Origin: Pararge aegeria
Taxonomy: Eukaryota; Arthropoda; Insecta; Lepidoptera; Nymphalidae
Assembly: GCF_905163445.1 (NCBI RefSeq)
Contig: NC_053183.1
Span: 17,360,001 to 17,424,000 of the forward strand
Direction of reading: 5' to 3'
Length of the DNA: 64,000 nucleotides
Under the pieces are notes generated by a model. It was not told the origin of the DNA. It worked only from the letters and a program-made list of their open reading frames with translations, and did not search any database. Position 1 is the stretch's first letter. Each line of letters starts with the position of its first letter. Of the stretch, positions 28,401 through 40,400 are shown piece by piece. The translations under genes were made by a program, and so were the position numbers.

Positions 28401-31400
28401 CGCACGACTCGATCTAAGTTCCGACTGCACTCCAAGAAATTTAAACTTCTCCTTAAGATAAGAAGGAGTCTTAGGATTAAATAACACACAGTACAGAAGT
28501 GAAAGTACATGAAGATCCCGGCGACGGCGGATAGGGAGCCACTTAAGCTTCTGACGAAATTCAGATACATGGTCATATTTGCGTAATCCAAATATGAACC
28601 GAATAGCTAGATTTTGAAGACGCTCAAGTTTGTTAAGATAGTCCTCGGTCAAATTAAGATAGCTTGCGTCCGCATAGTCGAGAATAGAGAGAAAAAGAGA
28701 ATGTGCTAACATAACTTTAGTCGGGATTGGAAGAATGGATCGCAGACGGCACAGCGACCTAAAAGTGCCAAAAGTCCTTCTACTCAAATCCCTGACTTGC
28801 ACAGACCACGATAACTCTTTATCAAGATGCAAGCCAAGGTCCTTTACAGAGGCACAAAACGGAATTGTGACACCATTAAAATCAACACTAGGTAGATTTC
28901 CCCAATCAACCCTTGACCGCATACCAGGGCTTCCAATAATAATAGCCTGAGATTTTGCTGGATTAACCTTAAGTCCATACTGCCTGCTCCACTCAAAAAT
29001 TTCATTAAGATCGGTGTTAATAGCAGCAACAGTAGAACCAAGGTTATCAAGGGTTGAATGGCGATAGATTTGGATATCATCTGCATACATGTGATAGAGA
29101 GAAGAGATACGTTTGGAAATTGAATTAATAAAAATAGCAAAGAGTAAGGGAGATAACACGCCGCCCTGAGGTACCCCGGCCGCAACATCACACCAGGATG
29201 AAGAGGTCTCCTCAATCCGAATGCGTTGCCGACGACCAAACAGGTAACTCCGAAACCAATCTATCACCGATGGAGATATGTTAATGGAGCGCAGGATACT
29301 CAACAAGATATCATAATCAACTGAGTTAAAGGCATTACTGAAGTCTAGCAGTATCAGTACTGTGAGTTCCTTATTATCCATCGCCCACCGAATATCATCA
29401 GTTACTTTTACTAGCGCTGTGACTGTACTATGACCAGCACGAAAGCCGGATTGCAAGGGACTGAGAAGTAAGTTTTTATTAAGGAAAAGATGGAATTGTT
29501 CGTAAACTAGCTTCTCAAGAACTTTAGAAAGGAACGGTAAAATAGAAATGGGACGGAAATCAGAGAAAGAAACAGGATTGGCCTTTTTAGGCAGAGGGGT
29601 GACTTGTGCATTCTTCCAAGCTTCAGGAAATTTGCTAGTCAAGATGGAATAGTTGAGAATATGGGTAAGAAAAGGGGAAACAACATCAAGAATGGGAACG
29701 ATCATATTACGGCTGACGCTATCAGTACCGACTGCATTCGAGGCGATGGACAATATGCTCTTCTTAACATCACATTCAGTGAAAGTCTTGAAGGTAAAAG
29801 ATAAAAAGTCTGGAGTTGATGGCGAAGAAAGAATACTAAGAGTACGCTCCTTATTGACACTGTCAATTGTATCAGAAGTAGAGAAATGTTTATTAAGGAG
29901 TTCAATATCAATGTTGATAGAAGTCTTAGGGGATGATTTACCAACTCCAAGTGACTCAAGAAATTTCCAAGTCTTAGCGGTATCACCGTTCTCGACTGAC
30001 TTATGGATGTGGCGACGTTGGGCATCTCTACACAATGTATTACAGCGATTTCGTGCTTTATGATACTTTATACGGTTAGCATCGGAATCATTAATTTTAT
30101 AATTAAATTTTGCCGTGTTCTTCTTATGCATTAGAATTTTAATCTCCTCTGATAACCACGGAGCTGGCAAGTGCTTAAATTTAATTGGTCTTACCGGAGC
30201 ATGCTTATCATAGAGCTGTGTAATCAGCGTGTTGAATATTTCGACCTTGCGATCAACGGAATCCACATCCATGATAGCCGCCCAATCTAAATGTCTGGCA
30301 TCATCACATAGAAGACTCTTATCAATCCCTCCAAAGTTACGCCGCAGAAGAATTCTCGCTTTCGATTTAGGAGGACGTATATTATAGGAGAGATAAATCA
30401 AATCGTGATAGGAAAATGCATCAGCAGGACATTGACCATGCTTATTGACGAAATCTGGAGAAGAAACTATAATTAAGTCAAGAAGAGAGGGAGTACAGCC
30501 GGGAGAATAATGTGTAGCAGCAAGGGGGAGTAGCGAAAGACTACAGGATTCTATCGTAGCCAGAAGATTTCTGGAACGATAATCATCTTTAAGTAAGCAT
30601 GTATTAAAGTCTCCCATAATAATTGAATGGCTGTACGAGGGGATTACTTTTATTATGATATGTTGAAGTTTATATTAGTTTTTTTTTTAAATATTTATTA
30701 TTTTATGTTTTATATTATTTGTCTAATCTGGTTCAAGTATATAGTTATTCGTATGTATTTTTTTTTATTATGCTCGACCTGCAGTCTGTTATTCTCATGT
30801 TACCCTTATCCCAAGGTTGTCTGGCAGAGATCGCTACTAAGCGATAAGGCCGCCTTGTGTTTACTGCTTCCATCTGTGTTTTTTTAAAGTTGTGTGTGTG
30901 TTACATACCTTGGTAAAAATGCAGCGCTTAAATTTTTTTTTTTTTTGGTTTTTATAGTAATACGGACGGACCCACCCGAAGTTAAGCGAAAAACCATCGC
31001 CTATTAACAAAGCAAAACTTCACAGGGCATGCAAGGAGCACGTCCTGCAACATGCCGGCATGTGTTAATCAATTTGAGGAGTAGGTGTTAAGCCTCATGC
31101 GCCCGCAATTACACCGGCAGCCAAGCCCTTCGGACTGGAACACAGCATTGCAAGAATTCTGGTTAGCGGCGGAAATAAGCATGGCGATAGTACTTCCCCG
31201 GAAGAGCCTTATCACAATAAACTTTACTACTAAAATTTTCAGCTGCAACCCTAAACTTTTTTTATTTGCCCTTTACAGCATGTGACTATATAAGGTACCC
31301 TCGCTTGAATATCGTTGTTAAAATCCTGTGTTTTAAGTGTGTTAAAAGAACAATTATAACATAACAATACAAACAAATTAATATATAAGAAAAGTGAAAT

Positions 31401-34400
31401 AAAAATAACAAATTATCCCTCGCTGCGGTGGTTTCGAAGATGTTTTAGATTTTATTTACTTTTATTTTGGTACATAGGTTATTTTTGTTAATGATTTCTT
31501 TATTTTCCTCCACAAATTTCCAAAATTACCATCTAGCCGTAATTTTTTTTAAACTAAACTTATACATTAGTTTATACATAAGAACTAAGTCCAACTTAAG
31601 AGTTCTTAATGTGGGAGACACTTTGTTCTTGTAATATTACAAATTATAATATAAAAAAAAACATGAACGATACCATTTAACTTTCATTCCGTTTTATTTT
31701 ACCTTTAGTATTTGCGGGACATTTCCCGGACGCACCAAACGTTTGGCAACTGTTCCTGTGTCTATTGGAAATATTATTGACAGTCCATTAACCCAGACTG
31801 TATGGACGTGTGAGCCGATTAGTGTGACATGCCGCTCCGTCCGTTCGTCCGTCCAGTTAAATACAAATGTTTGTAAATCGAACGGACTTTGTAAATGTTG
31901 TGTTTTATTTATTCGAAGGCTACGAAAAATCTCCATAGCATTTAAATGAAACGCTGTGGATTTTTTATAAAATTCAAAATTCAAAATTCATTTATTTCAC
32001 GTAGGCCTAATATAAGCACTTTTGAAACGACAAATCTGTCTGTGTGTAGTGACTCTACCACCGGTTCGGAAGGCAGATTCTACCGAGAAGAAGCCGGCAA
32101 GAAACTCAGCAGTTTTCCAACATTAACAATTTACATATTACATTTCAAAATTCATTTTTCTATCTTGTGCGAGATGAAAGCGGAGCCGGATGCTTCAAAG
32201 CAACCTTGTCATTATACATACTGCCAGTGCCTGATTAAGCAACCGCGGGGCCCGAGGCAGATTCTTTAAAATAGCCCTTGATCTGCTGTGGGTTCTTAAG
32301 TATAAAACAGTAAAGTAAAATTCAATACGTATCTTAAATACAATACGTACTTGCTATCTAAAGGTTACAATTTTGTGGGTAATTAATAGTGTAGTAAATA
32401 CTATAGGCGTTGTCTGTGTGCGTGGGCGTGTACGTGTGGGTGTCTGTCAGTCAGTCAGGCAGAGATGAGTGGTATTATATATGCGGAGACCCATTCTGTG
32501 CGGGGCCCGTAGCAATCGCTACTTTTGCTATGTGGTTAATCCGGCACTGCATACTGCTGTTTCCGCGTTTTTATATGGTTTATACCAAATCCAGTAACGG
32601 TTGGTTTTCCTGGGACTCAACAGTAGCCAATTGATAACGACTATGTAACCGGGAGGTATCTTTGCATCCCTCGAATCCATATCTGGCATAAATTAAATTA
32701 TAGTTATCCAAAGTTTAATTAAATAACCACTTTAAAATATTACTGTAACATACATTACTGCCCGTCCTTTCAACCAACTCTATGTCTAAAATCAAGTAGA
32801 TTGATTGTTTTTTTAGGGCGTGCAACGCATACCCAAACAACCATACAAAAAAACTTGCACATTTATATATACCTATTTAATTTAAATGATAATGGCATTT
32901 GAAATTATTTTACTAATCTGAGCTTTCGTTAGGGCGTACAAGTAGGAAAACCAAACAACAAAATAAACACACTTGCTCATCTATAATATTATTTAGGATA
33001 TACCTGTTTCATTTAAATCATAATGGCTTTTGAAATTATTTTACTAACCTGAGCTTAAACTGGCTTTAAAAAACGTTCTCGATTAAGTTGCATGTTTTTG
33101 TTATCATGTTCAATTTCTTTATTCGAAATGATATTCATAAATCGTCATATAGATTTTTTATAAAATTCAGTTCTGTCATTTCTTACATTTTATAGTTATG
33201 TGCATGAATGAATGAATGAATACACTTTTATTGTACACCACATAAAAATACAGGGAAAATTATTAATAACTAGTTTCATAAACATCATTAGGTGTCTTCG
33301 TCAATTCCGAATAGGTAGGTAAATAACTAGTGTACGGGAGTACTGCAAGAATCGACCGTCGCTGTTGAGGTGCTAAATGGTCGTGCAGCGACGCCGATGC
33401 CTTGCAGGATTGACAGTCGTCAATGTGCTTGCTGTAGCATGCCTCTGTCTGACCAATCGTGTGCGTACGTTGCGTGCGTTGAGATCGTTGAGAGGGTTGC
33501 GTGCGTTGAGAGCGTTGAGACAGTTGCGTGCGTTGAGAGCGTTGAGAGGGTTGCGTGCGTTGAGAGCGTTGAGAGAGTTGCGTGCGTTGAGAGCCTTGAG
33601 AGCGTGCGTGCGTTGACTGCGTCGGATGTGCGTCAGGTATGAATCGCGGTACTGCGATGATCACGTCGGGTGTCACCACTGTACGGGAGCTATGGTGATA
33701 CGCTCGACCGAAACAATAGGGAGATCTTCCTCCGAGCGGGTTCGTGCTCGGGGACCGAGGTCCGAACATTCATTTTTGGAAGTTGGTATATATGGGCATT
33801 CTTTGTGAGTACTTTGCTAGCGCAATGCAGGATTTTTGTGACGCCATCTAGTTCTGTAATGTGGAGACAGCTACACAAGTTTACGCGATGTATTCATCAG
33901 ATGATGACTCTTCCCAGAGGTAGAGCTCATTGCTACCACACGCGTCGCAGATTGCGGATAGCAACCGGCCCACAGATATGGGGGTCAGCTGCGAATATAG
34001 CTAATAAGCAGTCGCGGACTTCTATAAAATGACGCTAAACTCAATGATGATGGATGACAGGGGCGAGTAAAGGACGCCACTTCAACAAAGGCGTTGGCTG
34101 GGTGATGTTGGTCGCGCGATAACACTCTAGGGCTTTTAGCTGCTAACTATGGACATTTATTAATCTAAAGGGAGAAAAGCTCTACAGAATCGATCTAGAA
34201 CCGGTTTCAGCTGTTCTGTGGCCAGGTCTGAAGACTGACTATAGGTCATAATACTGCGATGTGGAAAGCACGTTATTATTCCCTAGTTAATCAGTATGAG
34301 TGAGAAAATTAAACATACCCTCAGTGCCCGGCGAACGAGCAATCTTCGGGCGGGATTGCACGTCATTGTACGATTTTCCACCGGCTGACCTCCGAACTTC

Positions 34401-37400
34401 AATATGAAGATGGCACCTTATGATGATGGCGGACTAAGCGGCCATATCGCTACATAGCGATCTCTTCCAGGCAACCGTTGGCGTAAAATACAGCTCAAGA
34501 CGAGAGGTTGGTGGTGTAATGATATAACGGCGAAGGAATATATCGTCAACATGCCGTATGCTTGAGACATATAATCCACCAATCCGCATTTGCCCAGCAT
34601 GGTGGAATGGGTTGTCATTATGAGCGAAGACCAGTGCCCTAAAGTGGGTCTGTAATAATTTTAGTAGGGATTTTACTCAAATTACGCGTACACCAAGCAC
34701 TTAAGTTGGTGTTTGAGTTTAAAATATCTAAGCGTTTGTAAACAGTGAGAGAAATGTCAATAGCGCACCCTAGCGGCAATTTCGGGGTCGCCACCTTCAA
34801 ACAACATCATATATTCCAATGAGTCCCCGCCTCTTCCCTGTTACTTAGTAAACGGGAGGTTAAACTCAGTAGCCTTAGTACAAAATTTGCTCGCTCGCAA
34901 TCGAGGAGAATTTTCGCATATCAAATTCTATCCCATTAACGTAAAATGGGCTCATAATGCCACTCATTTTGAAGTCTCAAATCATCAACTACTGATTATT
35001 ATACATACATATATTAATTTGAATATATATACATATATTAATACTACTAAGTACTGTATTACTAAGGGTACCTACAGATGCGAATTTTACGCTTATACTA
35101 TTCGCACTGTGTTAATCCCTCCAGCATCCCACCCATCACAACGAATCCAGCTAGAAGCGGTCATATAAAGTAGTGATATGTTTTATACATGATTCGTAAA
35201 GTAAATTTGGACCTATCAACGCTTAAGTTTATTCAATGTGTCAAAACACATTTACCACTGAAAGGTTTATTGATGAATTTCTTAATGGCAAGGTAACTTG
35301 GAAGCATCCGGCTCCGCTTTTATCTCCCACAAGATGTCTTTACAATGAATAATTGTTAAGTCAACATCATAACAATTATTCATCTTAAGATCTCCTGAGG
35401 ATGCTCCGGTTACGGAGCGAAACGTGCGTACATTGCCGAAGATCTGTTTGGTGTGTATAAGGATTGAAGAAATTATAAATAACACCATACAGATTCTACT
35501 GCTTTTCACTGAGTATAGAAAATTAAGCTTAATTTTCATAATATATCATGGATTTCCGCAAAGAAACGCTTCTATCAACGATAAGGATATACAACGTTCA
35601 TTAGGGTGCAACATTTCTCGTTTATCTTGAACAGGGATGATAGATAGAAATTCTTGGTATCCCATCAATCATCACACATCGCACTTCACTACTTATTTAG
35701 GTCGGAACTATTTATTAGCTACAGTATTTAGCAGCACTTTTTTTGTATTCCACTACAAGTAAACCCTTGACTGCAACCTGATGGAATGTTATGATACAGT
35801 CTATGATGGTCGCGGGCTAACATTGGGATCCGATGCCGCGTAGAAACAAGTTAGCCGTGGCTTGTTACCACTCTACCAACAAAGACGTGCCACTAAACAG
35901 TAATACATTAGTAATACATTATTGACGGCCGATTGGCGCAGTGGGCAGCGACCCTGCTCTCTGAGTCCAAGGCCGTGGGTTTGATTCCCACAACTGGCAA
36001 ATGTTTGTGTGATGAACAGGAATGTTTTTCAGTGTCTGGGTGTTTATATGTAAATTATTAGCATTGATGTATATTATTTATAAAAATATTCATCAGTCAT
36101 CTTAGTACTCATAACACAAGCTACGCTTACTTTGGGGCTAGATGGCGATGTGTGTATTATCGTAGTATATTTATTTATTTATTTACTAAAGCAATAGCGT
36201 TTTTATTTGTTTATTATTAATATACCATAAATTGTAATTGTGATACATGAAGTGTACAAAGGAAAGCTTATCTCTATAAGAGATCTCCTTCAACTACCCC
36301 AGGGTGTGAGTAATATGATTTTATTGGTGTATAAGTCAAATAGCGTTCCAGTACGATGCCCAGTTTTAAAAATCTGCCATACCCCTATCAGGTTAGCGGG
36401 CTACCATCTTAGACTGCATCATAACTTACCAATAGGTGATATTGTTGTCCAAGGCTAAGTGTAGTAGGATAAAGACAAAAAGCATTTAAGACAAGTCTCG
36501 TGAATAACACTGAACCGCGCTTAATTCCTCAATGGAAAAAGGCTAAGCCTACTCAACAACCGATTAAAGACTTCAAAGTGATCGGTGATCCCTTCACAAA
36601 TTGTCTAATCCTTCAAGTGGAAATATTTCTACCTGAAATAAGTTTAATATGAGATTTTTTTCTTAAACTTTGTACTGACAGAAGAATTCTGCCCACAGTC
36701 TATGTATGTATGTCCATTAAAAAAAAAGATTTATACAAGGCACACTGATATAATAAAGTCTGACTATAAAAAAAGTATACCTACTTATTTACGTAATTGA
36801 ATATTGCAATATATTTCTTAGGTTTCCTACAGCGCCTTTTTTACTAGGTCTTTTTTTCCTGACAACTTTGATGTGAGAGTCTAGCTCTGTATCTATTTTA
36901 CTTCTCTACTCTCTAACCTATGCCTTTTTAACACGGGCATCGTTGTATTGTGCGAAAAAGATAGCATGACATAGAGTCTGATGGCGCGCGTTACATTGTT
37001 TTTACTATTAACAAAGCTAAAGAGTATGTTTTTTGGTTTTGTTTATTTCAACGCGCTAATCTCACAAACTAATATTTAATTCATGAGGAAAGTTATATAG
37101 GCTATTTTACATAGGCTTAACCCTTAGGAGACCTTAAAACAAGACGAGGAGGGTTAGATATTATGAAAATTAAGCTTAATTTGCTATACTACGCGAACCG
37201 CAGGAGAATCTGTATGGTGTAATTAATAATTTCTTCAATCCGTATACTCCACACCAACGAGATCCTCGGCAATGTACCCTCTACGCATGTTTCGCTCCAA
37301 AACAGGACCATCCTCAGGAGATGTTAAGATTAATATACTTTAAACTGACTTTAAAGTCATTTTCAAAATATATTATGGATTTTCGCAAAATACCGCCTGC

Positions 37401-40400
37401 TTCTATCCAATGAATTACGAATTACGAAATACGCCTGCCTCTAATCCAGATGAATTCACGGAGAGCCGCAGAGCTCTATCCTACGGGAAGCTGCATTCTA
37501 CGTGGATACAAGTAAGCTATGAAACCAGTTATTTTATATTTATAATAAAAAGGCCAAGCAGATGACTTCTTGATGGTTAGTGGAAAACCATCGCCTTTAA
37601 ACAGCAACACTTCGTAGGACATACAAGGAACACGTCCTGCAACGTGCCACCCTGTGTCCATGAACATGAGGCGTAGGTCCTAAGGCTCATGTGCCAGTAA
37701 CTACACTGGCAAACGCGCCCTTAAGACTGAAACACAGCGCTGTTTCAGTCTGTAGAATAATGATGCTTGCCGGTAGAAATAAGTATGGCTACTCCCCTGG
37801 ATAATCTTTGCAACAAAAGGCTCCCAGGTGCATGGAGCATGGAGTACTGTAGTCACCTGTGGGGTGGCTCTGCCAAGTACCAGCTTGAAGCTTTAGATTC
37901 GGTGGATCGTCGCGCCACGAAAACTATAGGTGACAAATCTTTAACACAGGCGAAACTACATAGTCTCTAGCACCGACGAAATGTTGCCTGTTTATCGGTT
38001 TTTTACCGGATATACTTCGGTGAGTGTGCTCAGGAACTTCACAATCTTGTTCCTCCTTCCCCGTTCTACCACAGAACAGCGAGACACCGTGAGCGCTGGC
38101 ATCCTTATGTGGTTGATATTCCGTCAACACACACGAAACGTTTTTTATCCACGTTTCTGATAAGTGCCGCTAAGATGTGGAACGCCCTCCCGGCAACTGT
38201 TTTTCCTGCCACGTATAATTTGAGTACGTTCAAGGCTAGAGTGAATAGGCTTTTTCTAGGCAAGCGTGCTCCAATCTAGACCTCATCATTGCTTTCTAAC
38301 GGGCATCATTGTCGTCAAGCGCTGGCTTATCCTTAATAAAAAAAAAAGGTACTACAAAAATTATCTTTATGCAAAAAAACCACGCTAAAATTGGACGTGA
38401 AGAACACTATCGTATTTACATTAGTATGGGAATATAGTAAGCTCATTATTTTAATATCTAATTCGATAATATCATGTCTAACGCGAACAAGAAACTTTAG
38501 ATTTGATTATTCCATTTGCCACTGCTTTTAACTTAAAAGCGTGACATTCGGATTCAATTTCAGAACGTTGCAAGCTAAAACGCTACTTAAAATGCTACGT
38601 GGCATACACTTCAACATTTCTACTTTACTTACAAGTAGTTTAGTTATTATTTGCCTGAATAAAATAAAATATAGCCAAAATGATCAGTAATCCGTAAATA
38701 TTGAACAGTATTTTTAATTCCATGCTTAACATCTACTATTCGTAATAATATCATTTCTACCGCGCACTTGAAAATTGTGAAACAATCTCCCATCTAATGT
38801 ATTCCCTCAAAACAACAATTTAGGATTATTCAAGGGGCGGATAAACAAATTCCTTAAGAGCTGGCAACGCACTGGTGACACACATACCCGTTTGGCCGGT
38901 TTTAATACTCGTATATTAAAAAAAAAAATCTCAAAATTTTAATAAGTAATTAAAAAACCTAATAGAAAGTCTGCGTAAGAAGTACTTTTAACATTGTTTT
39001 ATGTCCACAAGATTTTACTTAATTATGTAAGTACAGCTGATAACCATTTTGTCTGAAATATAGTCAGGAATAACACATATTTATTCTCGGTAAAAAAACT
39101 TAATACTTAATAGAGGTTATAAGTTGTCTGAACCCACAGAATTAGGAACATACAGAATCCTCATTTCACTATATTGTTTCTAAAAACAGAGAAGACGCCC
39201 CGAGCACGTGTCAGTTCACAGCCGCGGAATGTTGCTAGCTCACAAAGTTTTCCCATTTTCCTCATTTTATGGTAAACGTTTAGAAACTTAGAAGTAAAAT
39301 AATTACTGACAACTTCTAAATAAATGAAGTGGCCAACAGCCAGTTCTTAAGTTAAGCATTTTAAATATCACTTGCTTTCAACGGTGAAGGAAAACATCGT
39401 GAGGAAACCTGAATGCTTGAGAATTCTCTATAAGGTTCTCAATGTCGTTTGAAGTCTACCAATCCGCACTTGGCCAGCGGGGTAGACTACGGCTTAAACC
39501 TTTCTCATTCTAAGAGAGACCTGTTCCTTGTATTAGGCCGGTAATGGGATTCTGTATGTTCTTAATTCTGTGTTTGAACCTCATTTTGGAATACTATATA
39601 TACTTATATATCTTCAAGAGTAAGAATGTAAGAACATTTTCCAGTAAAGTTACTTTTCCATTACATTGAATCGTATTTACACTATATTTGCTACTTTTTA
39701 GAAAGATCCTTGATCTACTTTGCCAAGCGATTTCTTTTGAAACCAATAAAGTTGGGGAGTTGTTCATAAAAGTTATTAATACTTCTTCGTTTTAGTCTGC
39801 ACACCATTTTTTCTAACTTGTCTTATAATGTAAACAATCTTTTAGTAAATTTTTAGTGCAAAGTATGTTTCAAAAATGTTAAGAAAAAAGTGTGATGAAA
39901 TAAATAGAAACAAGCAAAATAGAAATACATTTTTAATTTTAGCGTGTGTTTATTATTTTCTAAACAATTTAAAATATACTTTAAACTAAAAAGTAACCGA
40001 GATTGTTTAAATTATAAGACCGGCAAGAAAAAATATACTTTAGTTGCTAGGATGTCTAACTGTGTCTAAGAATTACGAGGTTTTTGTTGCCAAAAACTTC
40101 AATAAAAAATTACCCGACTGCTATGACACTCAGACTCAGACACCTGAATTATTTATTAGATATCGTTTGGTTTAAGAAACTACAACACACATTACAGGGC
40201 TGTAAAATTTGAGAATTTTCCTGTAATCACATAAACCTGACCTGGTAACAACGGGACAGCGTCGGAAGTACGTAGGTATACCTACAATTTCTAACAATAA
40301 AATTATTTTTATAATCTGTTTACAATTGATTGAGAAACATGGGGAAAAAACAAAAAAAATACAGGCAGCAAAATATAAAAACTCCTCTCATTTTCAATAT

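Noticed and set aside
29653..30063. 136-codon plus-strand ORF and smaller ones over the LINE
   Set aside because: Antisense shadows of the reverse transcriptase frame.
33470..33604. Possible CRISPR-like array
   Set aside because: Units are contiguous with no unique spacers, and the DNA is eukaryotic; it is a minisatellite.
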